Shown in pieces: positions 14,690 through 27,100 of a stretch of 64,000 nucleotides of DNA. How positions within the stretch are numbered: the stretch's first letter is position 1; every line of letters begins with the position of its first letter. The notes under the pieces are model-generated. The model was not told where the DNA came from. It saw only the letters and a program-made list of their open reading frames with translations, and made no database searches. The stretch comes from Eudorina sp. 2006-703-Eu-15 (taxonomy: Eukaryota > Chlorophyta > Chlorophyceae > Chlamydomonadales > Volvocaceae): NCBI GenBank assembly GCA_003117195.1, contig BDSI01000003.1:2413607-2477606 (forward strand). The letters are read 5' to 3'. The position numbers were made by a program, and so were the translations under genes.

Positions 14690-16801
14690 ATGGCGACTAG
14701 GGGCATTGCACAGCTGAAGGCGCAGTATAATCGTGTTCGCACGAGGTGAGGAACGAATTCCACGTCGCAATGGCTTCCGTGCTTGGTCTTGAGCGACACG
14801 ATAACCGTACGCTTTCACTTTGCTGTTATGTATATAAAGTACTGCGCTTCAGGGCAATTCTATGTGGAATAACGTCATTGGTATCGAGAGCGAACAGAAG
14901 GGCACCAATTCCGCCATAGAAGCCACACTTCGCGCACCAAGTTATGGCGGAGGCTACAAAGCACAACGCATGGAGCGCGCACAGCAGCTGATCGAAGCGA
15001 GTGAGTTGCGTGGTTGCACGATTGCGAAACCGTCGTATGGCCCCCTTTCCCCGGCGACCCCACCTGTACCTGAGGCAACCAGCATGTAGTTCCCTACTTA
15101 TGATACTTAACACGCGTGGCAGTGCTTTTCTCCTTTAACCTCGCCGGTCGCGGGCTCGGGGTTCGCCTGTTTCCGGGTGACGTCGTAACCCACAGGTGGC
15201 TATCAGCCTAAGGCTACGGATTTACAAGGCTTGCTGGCTCTTGCCAAGTCACAAGGAGCTACAGGGAATGCCACCCGAGGTGCCTGCAAGATTTGCGGCG
15301 GTCTTGGGCACCTTACGAAGAAGTGCAAGAATGGGGTCTCAGGGCACACGGGCGACATTGGGGATCTGGATGCTGCGGTAGCTGGTGAGTTCGGGAGGTG
15401 TTCGGTTCACCGCCTGTGAAGCGTTTGGATGTCGCTCGAGTGGCCAAGGCTGCACCTGTCGTAATGCCGTCATTGTTCTGTCCGTGCAGCTGGCCGCCTG
15501 ACGTTGCACTCCTCGCCGATGTATCGCCCCAGTTTTGAGCCGCTTTGCCTTTTATGCCTGTCCGTGTCGCTGCCCTCTGGGTTGCTGTGGAATGTCCGCA
15601 GCTGCAAGCATGCGCGCCCTGCTTCCGGACCCGGACGAGGTCTCGTCCCTGAACTCGTCAGACTTGGATGGTAGCAGCGAGAGCAGCAGCGGCGACTCGG
15701 ACGCGCCAGATCGCGGCCGCGGCTCTGACTCGGAGAGTGGCGGCGGCAGTCGCAAACGGAAACGAAGCAGCAGCAAGAAGACCAAGAAAGATGCAAAGAA
15801 GAAGAGCAGCAAACGGTCGAAGAAGGAGGGCAAGAAGGAGAAGCGTTCAGGGCGAGAAAAGGAGCGCGATGGGGACCGCGAGGAGGGCAAGAAGGACAAG
15901 AAGAAGCTGCGGAAAAGGAGCCACGGCAGTAGCACCAGTGACGACGGCAGCAGAAGCGGCAGCGAGTCGGACGGCGGCGAGCGGAAGCAGAAGCGACGTC
16001 GCGAGCGGGGAGCGATGGAGCCTGTGAATGAAAGGAGGGAGGCGCCGCGGCCGGAACAGCAGACACGGCGGATGGAGGAGGAGCACGGAGCCCGGGGCAG
16101 GGACGGTGATGTGAAGGAGGAGGCGGAGCCAGGACGGGAGCCGCGACGCGAGCGCGAGAAGACAGGCCGGGACGGTGACCGCGGCCAGATTAGGGGCGGC
16201 CGGGGCAGGGAGGAGGTTGAGGAGGAGGAGCGGCAGCACCGGCGCAGTCGGCAGGAGCGCAATGCCGACGACGCAGACGACGAGGGCGAGTACGACCGGG
16301 AACGTTGGCGGGAGAGGCAGCACCAGCGCGCGCGGGAGGAGCGGATGCGTGAGCCCGGGCCGGAGAGGGGACGTGACAGGGACAGGGGCGGTGACGGCGT
16401 TCAGGGCCGCGATCAGCACGGTGAGCGAGAGTGGGATCGGGGCAAGGAGCGCGAGTACCACCGGGAGCGGGAGCGGGATGGGGGCCGGGAGCGGGAGCGG
16501 GATGGGGGCCGGGAGCGGGAGCGGGATGGGGGCCGGGAGCGGGAGCGGGATGGGGGCCGGGAGCGGGAGCGGGATGGGGGCCGGGAGCGGGATGGGGCCG
16601 GGAGCGGGAGCGGGATGGGGGCCGGGAGCGGGAGCGGGATGGGGCCGGGAGCGGGAGCGGGATGGGGGCCGGGAGCGGGAGCGGGATGGGGGCCGGGAAC
16701 GGGAGCGGGAGCGACGCACCAGGGATGAGCGCGGGGGGCGGGACGGCAGGGAGGACGACTACCGGCGGCGGCACAGGGAGCAACCGGACGAGCGCGATTA
16801 G
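14690..16801 (+). CDS. CCHC zinc-knuckle protein, CAXIP4/SREK1IP1-like, frameshifted in its C-terminal repeat
   Basis: Exons: 14690-14745, 14840-15000, 15196-15384 and 15602-16801. The exon 2 acceptor at 14839 is chosen because it yields VRTSTALQGNSMW, which parallels plant CAXIP4, whereas the nearer AG breaks the frame. A conserved QGLLALAKSQG stretch precedes a zinc knuckle: Cys103, Cys106, His111 and Cys116 (C-x2-C-x4-H-x4-C). The rest is Ser/Asp and then Lys/Arg/Glu-rich, like splicing-factor partners. The plant family is described as CAX-interacting protein 4, and the animal relative SREK1IP1 binds a splicing regulator, so a nuclear RNA-linked role is likely but inferred. The end is a 24-bp repeat encoding ERERDGGR. 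The open frame stops at 16728. Two units at 16594-16597 and 16641-16644 have four Gs where the others have five. Shifting frame at each gives a continuous charged C-terminus that stops at 16801. Confidence 0.85.
16466..16708 (+). repeat. 24-bp G-rich minisatellite in coding exon
   Basis: About ten copies of a unit built from GGGAGCGGGAGCGGGATGGG plus GGCC encode the charged repeat ERERDGGR. One unit is shortened by a whole codon pair. Two units lack one G and shift the frame. The strand is very G-rich, so it is slippage-prone and error-prone in sequencing. Confidence 0.88.
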
Positions 16802-19502
16802 GATGCTGCAGCTATGGCCGGGGCATGCAGTATGATGATGTGGTGGGCACTGGACGAGCCAACAACGAATGCATAGGGGCTTCATCGGGAGCATTGAAGG
16901 TGCTGTCCAGGCAAAAGCATTCGTGGGAGGTGCCGTTTGATACTTGCTGACGTTTTGAAGAGCTAGACGGTTTCAGGCCCGAGGACAAGCCGCTCTCGGC
17001 CGCCGGGTCATGCAGAGCTATTGGACAGCGGTTTTGTCCCTGCCACAGAGTGCCACGGACAGCCGTCCGATTTGAGTCCACCCCTGCGACCTGCTTTGGC
17101 CTGAGACAATCTGAGGCGATTGCAGAGGGCCTGCGGGGCCCCGGAGGTTTGCTGCCGCGAGCGGGTTCAGAGGGCCTGCACGGCAACATTATTGCGCGAT
17201 TGCGGATGTCCGCCAAATGCGAGCCTACGGGTTCACGGCTACAGCCCGGTCGCTGTCGGGTTTTTGAGGGCCTGCCGGGCTACATAGCATCCACAGTTGT
17301 TAGGCGGTGGCGGTGGGCCACGGCAGCAGGGAAGGGTTCGTGCGGCCTCAAGAGTGGCGGACTTGTGCCGCTGCGAGGCTGTTCTAGAACTATGATGGCT
17401 TTCGCCGGGGCAGGTTCAGACGGTCGGCGGGGCCACGGGACCTTGTCGCCAAGGGGTCGGATTGCCTTCGGGGCCGCGGACGTTGCGGGATGGTTTTGAG
17501 CGACTCTAAACCCCGAGGCTAGGGATGTTTGATTATGCGATTCGGGCGCTGAGGGCACAGCCATCTGCCCACACGAAACGGTTGCTGGGGAATGCACGGC
17601 CTGGGATGTCTGCCACGACCATTTGGCACGAGTACACGGGCGGTCACTCTTACCCTCCGGGAATTGTGTCAGGTTCGCGTACTGGCAAAATGGACAGCAC
17701 AAGAGCACCCGGTCGGGATACGGGTCCAACTTTTAACGGTTGCAAAAGAAGTAATAATTCTGCAATATGTGACATGTTGCGGTCCCCGTCAATTCTGGGT
17801 TGCGTTCTCCACTTCATGTCTTCAACGGCCGCGACGCCGTCGTACTGGTCCGACTGGTGCGCTCGTACAAGTCGCAATGGTACAAAGGATACTTCCACAT
17901 GTATGAGCAAGGTACAGATGTACGCAAAGTAGTCGGGTGTGCACCATGGCTGATCCAACCCTACACAATAACAGCTTCCGACGCCCCACAACGGGCACCG
18001 CTACCCAACATCCCACCGGACGAGTTGTTCATCAGCTGAACGCACTTCTCACGCAACTGCTCATAGGTCGTCGCACAAATACTCTGCGAGGATACACGAG
18101 GCCGTGAAACGGGAATCTCCGACACCTAATGGCAGGAGCACCTCCAACTGGCAGCAGCACCTGATCATCCACCCTGCCTGCGCCAGTTTAGCCTACTGAT
18201 GGACATAAGACTAGAACAATCCCACAGACACAGACGGACAGCAGGTGGACGGCCATGCCCTTTTCCTGCCTTCACCGCTCCCTCCACGCCTCTCCACGTC
18301 AGGCTGAAGTCATCTCGCTCCGCCGACCATGCAACACTGCCATCACATTGCACGAAAAATGGCACTCATCAATTTGCGCGGGCCGCTCACGCTCATGTTT
18401 CCGCTCCATTCATGTCACAGCTGCACGGCCAGTTCACTCCCTGACCACTCAGAGCACAAAGTCCAGTGCTGTCTTGTCCAAACCTTAAGCACGTGCTGTC
18501 ACATCACACCGCTGGGCCCGACCGCATCTCAGCATATCCCTAGCCGCACCCGAAAGACCTCCTGCAAGCATCTCTCGCTAACTCGAAATCGCCATGGTGA
18601 CACGAACAGTACCGCCCAGCAAGTACCTCGAGATACTGCTCGCCGGATGGCAAGCAGGACGGCAGCAAAGGCAGCCGAACACTTCATGTTCCAACTCCCA
18701 ACCTCAATCAATGCAATACCCTCACGAACACACCTCGCAATCGCTCAGCCTACTCTCTGATCAGCATAAAGCGAAAGCCCACCGAAATCAAGAAGGTTGG
18801 GCTGGAAACGAAAGGGGCAAAACTTCCCAGGCAGGGCTGGGCTTGTCACTCAAATCTGTCAACACCAATATGGGTTTAGTATGCCTGAGGCAGTCTCCAC
18901 AGCCGGATCAGAGAAAAACCCCCAATGACACTAGATACCTTAAAGCAACCGGAAACGGCAGCGGCACAATTTGGATCATCGTGACTCCAACGAAACTCCG
19001 TCAAGAGGCATCAAAGGCCGCGTACCGTCGGATAGGAGGCAAAAGCATGTTAATACCAGCACCTACCGCAGTACGACTGAAATGGACGCGTGCTCAGGCT
19101 ATGGGCATCAGCTAGAGCGCCTTGCCCTGTCCCAACCGTTTTGGCGGCAGCGCCTGCTGGGACGGCTCCAGGGCAGCACCCTCCCGCCATGACCTCCAGG
19201 CCTCCGTCGCCGTCGCCACCCAGTCGTCTTGAGATCGAGCCCAGGACAGGAAGCAAGCGTCCTGCGCCACAGACAGAATGACGCAGCGTCTGGACGCGTC
19301 AAACTTTCATGTCAAGGACGTCAAGATACCTCCTCGGCTGAGGCGTTAGTTCAGTGAACTACTGCACGGCTTGTGGTGCATTCAGATCAGTCAACCGGTT
19401 TGGAAGGGTACCAATCATATTCACCCACGAAGGACAACTCGCTCCACCCCGCACCGCTTAGTCGCCATTCAGGCTCTGGACATGGCCCCAAACCCCCTTT
19501 CC
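16802..19502. other. Intergenic region, convergent 3' flanks
   Basis: The zinc-knuckle gene ends at the left and the Mpv17 gene ends at the right, so this is space between two convergent genes. ORFs of up to about 170 codons are present but have no domain, no splice partners and no coding-like composition. I found no tRNA or clear repeat. Confidence 0.45.
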
Positions 19503-20542
19503 TTACTCCTCGTACAAGGTGTACGCAACTCCACTCACCAGCAGCGTGGCCGCGTTCACCGCAAGCAGCTGGTGCTCCACCGGCACACGGCTGAAGTTGA
19601 AGGCCTGGAAGAGGGGCCAAACTGCCAGCTCCGCGGTGAAAGTGGGGATGAAGTCCTGGCGGCCAGAGGACAGTTGCTTGTTAGACCGTGTGCAATGGCT
19701 TTGTAATCACAAACCCATTAGCCTTTCGATAGGGTGCACGTGTCGGTCGCGCAGCCCAGGTTACACTGCAACTGAAGATAGCTAGGCCGGGTCCCACCAG
19801 CAGATAGTCAGTGCCGGCCAATGGTGCTCCATGCGTACCCCATGGCTCAGTCCATCCCCGGGGCACAGGGCAACAAATTCAACCGCTTGAGGGGCTGCCC
19901 CCCTTTTCTGAAAAGCCTAGTCCCAGGGCACGGTTATAAACCCTAGAACCCAGGCACCTCATGGGCGAAAACATGATCGCAACCCTTTAATCTCGCACAT
20001 GGGCCCGTATCGTTTCGCGCACACCTGCGTGATCTTCTTTTTGAAGCCTTCAACGCCCGAACCGTCGATGAGCGCGCAGCCCCAGGCGTAGAACGCCACT
20101 ACGTACAGCGGCCCCATGACAAGCGTGTCCGCGATCAGCTTGGCCGCAATGAAGCCAGGAGTGCCGGCGGCCAGAAACCTGCCGCACACGACGTCCAGCT
20201 GGTGGTACCAAAAGTGCCCGAATGGCCCCATGAAGGTCGCGCCGAAGGCCGCCGTGGCGACTGCGCGGCGTGCGTCTACCTCAGACAAGCGCCGCTGCTC
20301 AACAACCCTGCGGACGACAGGTCGTGCGCGAGGTTAGCAGCGGCCCAATCGGGAGCGGGTTGCTCAATGGTAATGCTGCGCGGCGGATAGGCCCGGGCGC
20401 CGCACCGTTGCGCGAGGACGTCTCCACAACCCCACAGCAGACAGGACGTAGCCATCTGGGTCAGCACAGGGCGCCGGCTGAGCTGTCGCTCGTAAGCGCC
20501 CCACATTCGGTTCACGCGCGCGCTCAAGCTAAGGCCTTTCAT
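19503..20542 (-). CDS. Mpv17/PMP22 family membrane protein (3 exons, 190 aa)
   Basis: Exons are 20542-20406, 20307-20025 and 19655-19503 on the minus strand; phases 2 and 0 match and introns are GT-AG. The protein starts MKGLSLSARVNRMWGAYERQ, matching the WxxYxxxLxxxP start of this family, followed by the GDxLAQ signature. VDARR..AFG...GPFGHFWY matches the family's central block. The last exon, DFIPTF.AE.AVWPLFQAFNFSRVPVEHQ, matches the diagnostic C-terminal block (xWPxxQxxNF..VP..). Length fits the usual 170-230 aa, with four expected membrane spans. Members sit in the inner mitochondrial or peroxisomal membrane and are thought to act as channels; no targeting peptide is evident here, so the compartment is open. 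The first in-frame ATG at 20542 is used. Confidence 0.93.
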
Positions 20543-21123
20543 TGTTGCGCAGCAGATGTCAGGATTTAGCTTTGTGAACCACAAAACGCGGCGCCAAAAA
20601 GATATATTGATCCGCTATGAGCACGCGTACAGTGTATGGAATGTGGCTGCGGTGCCTGCAAAAAGCTAAGGGAAAGCGGTCCTTGGTCCACGGCGGCCCT
20701 GGCTCCTTGAGGCTTTGGTAGACGAACACAGCAGCTTCGTCAAGAACTGAATATAATATGGTATGCGCCCCAAAAAGTGCACAAGTCCTTAGGTACAGGC
20801 CCAGAGTAGGCCCAGCGACAACAGACACCTCAACGACCTGTCGTAACCCTCGGTTGGCATCGTTTGCGAGGCGGCACCCTCTTTCTCTGTCTGGTAACTG
20901 CTATTGATTTGGATTACAAGATTATTTCTGCGCTTTTTGCGGTGGCCGGGCAGGCGACTTACAAGTTTCGACATTGCGTGTAACATGGTCGCTAACAATT
21001 TCCTAAAGGCTGCTAGCTGATTCCTATTGATTCTCCAGCTGCCGGCCCCTCTGGCCGAGCCAGGGGCCGTGCATTGCACCTCAGTGAAGGCGACGGAGGC
21101 TCACGTACTTCATCCCTGGCACG
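20543..21123. promoter_or_regulatory. Divergent region between Mpv17-like and J-domain genes
   Basis: About 580 bp separate the two start codons, so the promoters of both genes should lie here. The sequence is AT-richer than its surroundings near 20880-21000. A minus-strand ORF at 20559-20828 reads into the Mpv17 5' flank but resembles nothing. No specific element is claimed. Confidence 0.35.
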
Positions 21124-24100
21124 ATGAAGCTTACACGCGCACAGGCGCTATCGGAGCTGGGACTGGAAGAAGTGAGGTGTCGGGCTGGGAAATTCGCGCC
21201 GATCTGCCGCTCGTATCGACGGGGCGACAACATATCCGATGTATTGCCAAACGCGTTCGCCTTTGGTATTAAGCGTTGCATGTCAGCTTTCTTGCTGAAG
21301 TAGCAGGGTGCCAACAAGTCGGACGTGCCTATGTGAAATGCTTTAACCTTTCCCGGTTTCCCCTGCCAGGGTGCATCTGAAGACGAAGTAAAAAGGACAT
21401 ACAAGAAGCTGGCCTTGCAATGGTGGGGCCCTTGTGTCGTCCGGTGTGCGTGCCGGCACGTCGTACGGGGCGACGACTGTGCTCCGGACCTTTTCCTGTG
21501 ACGTGGCGCGGGTTGGCGCATGGCATACTTGTTAGTCTTCATCCGATGTCTCTCATGCGCAGGCATCCAGACAAGAATGCGGATAAGGAGACGGCAACAG
21601 TGCGCTTCCAGGCGAGTCGTCGTTGTAGATTTGGGCAAGGCAGGGATAACTTTGTGATGAGATACGTTTGTTCGCACGGGAGCTCGCATGGCCTTCATCG
21701 TGGGCCTTCATCGATACGGTCCGCGCCTGGAATGTCGTGGATGTTGCTGTCGTAGATGTTTCCTCCATCCTACCTGTGTTGCTGTCAACCATTGCGTGCC
21801 GTCCGTCGTACGTACTCCACCCCGCGCCGCCCTGGCCATATCGCCTCCGACCACTTCCGCAGATGATCTCCGCCGCATACGCCCGGCTGTCCACCGACGA
21901 TGATGACCTGGACCATGTGAACCCGGACGACATCTTCGACGAGCACGACTTTGAGGGCTACGAGGACCTCTTCACGTCGGAGTTCTTCTACCGCATGTAA
22001 GCCGGTCGGATGCAGTTCTCGGGGGGCATGCACTGACGGAACGGGGGTGACGTACGATGATGTACTGCAGCAGCGTAGGGTTGTGGCATAGAAAACGCGC
22101 AAGCACTGGCAATGAAGGTTTAGTAACCTGATCGGCGTGACTGTGTGCTCGTGGCTGGGGTGCGCCTCCCCGCGTTGCGCACGATGCGAGAAGTTATACT
22201 ACAAGTGTTTCCGATACATTCAGACACAACGATTTGCCGCGCCCTACAGGTTTTTTGGGGGCATGCGCATGGGCAGCGCGGGCCGGCGCGGTGGCGGTGG
22301 CGGCGGCTTCCACGTCTTCTTCATGCCTGGGGGCGGGATGGGTTTCATGCCAGGTTTCCCCATGTACAGCGGGAAAGGTGGCAGGAGGGGACCCGGGCGG
22401 CCCGGTCGTCGAGGCGGCGGCTATGGTCCCCCAGGCACGTTCACGTGGGGCAGTTGTCAAGTTCGCGACATCGTTTTTTCATGGGAGATACGCTGAGGGC
22501 GAATGCCGATTACGTGCGGGACTGAAATCCTTCGCATGCCGATAGCCGTGCGTTAGTGCTCTCGTGCTGTGCTACGTGTAAGCTAGCGTCGTCAGCAGCG
22601 GTAGCAAGGGTGCCGTGTCGTTTCCGTTGTAAGAGCCAGGCCCTGCACATGTGCCATAAGTAGTGAGACGAGGGGTGCACAACAAGGAGGCGGCGTGATG
22701 CACCTGCCAGCCAAATCGTTACAGCATCTTTGTTGTGTCTGCAGCGCGCTCCTTGTCGCTTGTCCTGCACAGTGAACGCGAATCCGCCCAAGCACGTGCG
22801 AGTGCCTGTTTGGATGGTTGTCATGTAGTTGATCCGCGTACCAAACCTGACCGCCCTCGGTACGCGACCTTCCACGTAGGTGGCCGTGGGGCGTCGTTCT
22901 ACACGTATGACAGTGAATCGGATGACGATTACGACGACGACGACGATTCGGGTAAGAACGAGGGTTGGGGCTTAGGGGGCCAAAGTGCCCAGGTGGGGCG
23001 AGGGCCCTCTTGTCAAAGGCACCTTATCCTGAATGCCCAAGGCTGCCCTGTTGGACCTTTGGAAGGCGGCGCTGCGGCATGCTCCGGGGTTCCCGGGGGT
23101 TTCGCTACCCCGGCACCAATGTGACGCGTCCTCGCCTGTCCGTACAGGCAGCTACAGCACTGTCGACGACGAAGATGAGGCGCGGGAATACTGGGAGTCG
23201 CAGCAGCAGGCGCGGGGCGCCAAGACAGCTGCGCGGAAGGACGAGCGGAAGCGGCGTGCAAAGGAGGTGGGTTCGTTGGCGTGTATACACCCGGAATTCC
23301 GGGCTGTCGATGTGATCTGCGAGTATAATTCAGATCCCCCGTCAGCGGATTCAACGTTACCGCTTCATTCCTGCTGTGTGACTCCTGCGAGCATCGTAAT
23401 TCCAGCAACCGCTGTTCATTGTTCTCAGGCAGATGACTTCTTCGCGCGCTCCGACGAGGGCCGCCGCAACGCCTTCGCCGCCGCCCCCGACCCGGGCCTT
23501 GCAAAGTTCGCGGGTCAGCAGCTGCCGCGACCCACCAATCCCGGGGGTGTGCGCAGCGACACCTCCATCCGTGTCAGCCTTGACCCCAAGAAGAAGGCGA
23601 CGATGTGGCTCGACCAGCGGAAGATCCGGTGAGCGGCGAAGGGCGGGCGCCGCAAACCAACGTAAGGGCGGGCACATTTTTCGCCCGGTAATGTCGGCGA
23701 GGGAAGCAGCTAGACGAGGGCGCGGAAGTGCGCGGCTGGCATTGGTTACTTGCCATGAAGCGCTGTTGTGCTTCTGCATCCGTATCATGAAACGGAGCTG
23801 CGTCCGGCTGATCCCGTCCTGGCTTGCACTGACCTCCACAGCTTTGAGCTTGAGTACAAGAGAGCAAGCGAGTTGCCCGCGGCGGCCTGGACCACACTGA
23901 GCTCCGACACCAGCGCCACGTTTGATGTGGCCGGTCTGGCGCCCGGCACGCGTTACGTATTCCGCGGACGCGCCGGGACCTGGACGGCTGGCGGGAATGA
24001 CGGGAAGGACGGCCAGTTGCAGGTGCGGGAAATCAGAGACCGAGGTGGAAGATTCTACGGCCTGGTTGAAATCCTCTAGTAATGAGGCGAAGGAGGGTAA

Positions 24101-27100
24101 ACCGCTGCGATGCTTGCATGCTTGTGAAGCCAGGCGAGGGCTTGTGTGCGCGATCAATGTGCCAGAGCAAAGGGCCGGCCATCAAACCGCAGCTGGGGAA
24201 CCCTGAACAACCGACGCAAGTAGTCTTGGTGCTTCAGGATCTTGCTGTGATTGCGTGCGCCCCCGGTACACCTTTCTTCGGCCTGAATGCGGCCGTCCAC
24301 GTGTGTTCGCTTTTTTCCACGTGTCCGTAGTGGGGCAAGCTCTCGGAGGAAAGCGTGTTTGCCACCACCGGCAAAGCAGTCACATCGGAAGCTGCTGCGT
24401 CTGCGGCGGCGTCCGCCGGGCCGTCCAACGGAACAGCGACACCCACAACGGCTGGTGCGGCCCAGGCGGGCAGTTCGACGGCGGCTGCAGGCCCCGCTGG
24501 GACGGCAGTAGCAGGGGGATCCAGCCGGCAAGGAGCGAAGCCAGCTGCGGGACCGTTGGCGACGACAGGGACCGATGCAGCACCAAAGCCAATGCAACAG
24601 CCGCAACAGCCCGCGGCGGCCTCGGTGGCAGCTTCCAGTCCTTTGAGCGGCAACGCTGCTGCGGCAGCATCGGATGCGGCGGGGCAGGGAAAGGGCAAGA
24701 GGAAGAAAGCCAAAGGAGGCAAAGGTGTGGGTGCTTCTGACGGCCCTGGAGGCGCAGCGGCTACGGCCGAGGATCAAGCATCGGAACAGGTGGGTCCCCG
24801 ACAAGATTGCCGGTCCGCTCGATGCGGCGCTCCCTGGCCTTTGCTGCGGGGCACATGCGATGAAAAATGCAGGTTTCGAACAAAGCGCCCGCCCCCATTG
24901 CAGGACAGGCGCTTCCAACTCGATGTAGTGCGGCTGACGTGGCTGAACTGCGATGGGATTCGACTCTTGTCGTGCACATCACAGCGACGTCGCGATCTAT
25001 CCCCTTTGCCAACGAGTGTTGATGGCCGGTGATGACCGTGTGGGACCTTTGCAAGCGCGTAGTGTTGGTGATGTGGTTGAAGCGTCCAACAAAAAATATG
25101 TTTCCTCAATACGTGCGCAGGAGCGACAGCGCCAGGCGGAGGCGCGGCGGCAGGAGGAGGAACGGCAGCGGGCCGCCGCTGCGGAGCAGAAGCGCCAGGC
25201 CGAGGCGGAGAAGGAGGCGGCCATGCGCTCCGCCATGGAGGCCGCCGCTGCTGAGTACGAACGGTCTGTCCGGGAAGCTGCGGCAGCGGCCGCCCCTAGC
25301 ACGAGTGGTGCCGGTGGGACTGGCAAGGGCGCGAAGAAGGGTGGTGCAGGAGCGGGAGCGGGTGCCGCATCGGCCAACCAGGGCGCAACCAGTACCGGAA
25401 TTGGGGCAGGGACGGGTGCCAAGGGCTCCAAGGCGTCTAACCCTGCTCCATCGCAGCTCGCACAATCCCAGCAGCAGCAGGTGCAGACGCAGCAGCAGAC
25501 GCAGCCACCGCAACAGGGAATGCCCAGCCGCGGGCCGCAGACGCAGAACAGGGCTCCAAGCGTCTCCTCAACGGCGCCTCTGAATGGGGGCCGCGTGGGC
25601 ATTGCCCAACCGCCACCCGCAGCTTTCATCGCGTCGGGACCGGGGCTGCAACAATTTTCCCAGCCTGCAGCAGTTGCGGGCTACGATCCCGGACGGCCCG
25701 GGCGGCCGGGCGGGCCGCCGCCGCCGCCACCGCCGCCGCCACCGCCGCCCATGGCGGGCGGCCGCGGGGCAGGTAGAGGTCGGGGCTTCGGGAACAGTAG
25801 CAATGGGCCGACTGCAGGGCCTCGCGGCGGCTTGGGCGGTCGAGGTTTCGGGCCCGCTGGCGGTCGAGACGCCGCTGAGTGGCACTGGCAGGTGGGTTCC
25901 TACGACGTGTTTGTGGCCGGTTTGGAACAAACCAGCCCGCCGTTGGGAAGGGTCCCGGATACCTGTTCGCTACGACCAGACGCGTGTCATCGTTCCAAGA
26001 ATGGACTTGCGGCAGTGAACCAGGGAATGCCTTGTATTCGTGATAGGTGATATCAAGATTATTTCCAGCTGAACGCTTTGACATCAAGCAAACGCGGTAC
26101 CCCTTTCCAACAGGAGGATTTGCAGCTGGAGATGGCCATCGCCGCCAGCCTCAAGACCGCGGAGCAGGAAGGCCTCTCGGATCTGATTGATAAAGACGCC
26201 CTCGCAGCCATCAACGCTGCAAGCGGCGCTAAGGCCGCTGCGTTCGGGCCCTACGCGACCAAAGCCGCCGCGGGTATGGGTGCGGGGCTGACAGCGGTGG
26301 CGCCGCCGCCGTCGACCATGGAGCACTTTCCGACGCTTCCGACACCCACAAAGCAGCCGGATGTGGCTGCGGCTACCCCGGCGCCGTCAACGCTGTCGAC
26401 ACGGCAGCCAGCGCCTGTACCGGTTCGGGTCCCGCGGCCAATACCCGCCCCGGCGCCAATCGTCCGGCCGGCGCAACCGCAAGTGCCTGCCGTGCCAATG
26501 ATGGCTAAGGCTGTGCCTGTACCCAGCTCGGAAGCGCCTGCAGCGGCACAGGCTGTCATCAGTGTTGCAGGTGCGCTCCCTGTCGCATCAAGCACTGGCA
26601 CTGCAGCATCTGCGGCTGTCAGGGCGGCCTTTGGGAATCTGGTCCTTAACGATTCGATGGCCACTTCGTCGCAGCCGGCAGCGGCGGCACCGAGGGCGTA
26701 CCCCGTTTCCGTGCCGCTGGTCGGCAAGACCTCAGTGTCTCCGTCGAAGGTCCCTGGACCAGGGGCGCAGCGCGAAGCGGCTGAAGCAGTCTCTGTCGGC
26801 GGCAGTTCCGCCGCGGCGTCGTTCCCACTGCCATACGCCTCACCCGTTCTGTCAGCATCCAGCACTGCTGTGGCGGCGACACCTGTGGGGCCTGCAATCG
26901 CAGCCATGGCAGCACCGGCGGCGGCAACTGCCGGAGCTCCGTCAACGGGCGGTATCGGTGGCTCTGCCACCACCACGGCTGGGCACCAGACGCCGCTGCC
27001 GGCGTACAGCAGCCATCCTGTCCGGGCGGCGGCGCTCCCGCAACAGCGTGGCACGATCGCGCCGCCATCTGGACCCTCCGCCAGCAGCTTGCCGCGCCCG

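Noticed and set aside
14851..14853. Alternative exon 2 start in the zinc-knuckle gene after TTCAG at about 14852
   Set aside because: It breaks the phase from exon 1, while the AG at 14838-14839 restores both phase and the CAXIP4-like ALQGNSMW context.
15847..16719. 290-codon minus-strand Pro/Arg ORF
   Set aside because: Antisense shadow of the charged zinc-knuckle exon; the plus strand has the conserved domain and intron phases.
20276..20584. Unspliced reading of the Mpv17 first exon to a stop at 20276
   Set aside because: It would end the protein after about 90 residues; splicing 20406 to 20307 gives the conserved family block in phase.
24154..24918. 254-codon minus-strand ORF
   Set aside because: Antisense of J-domain gene exon 10, which has matching phases on both sides.
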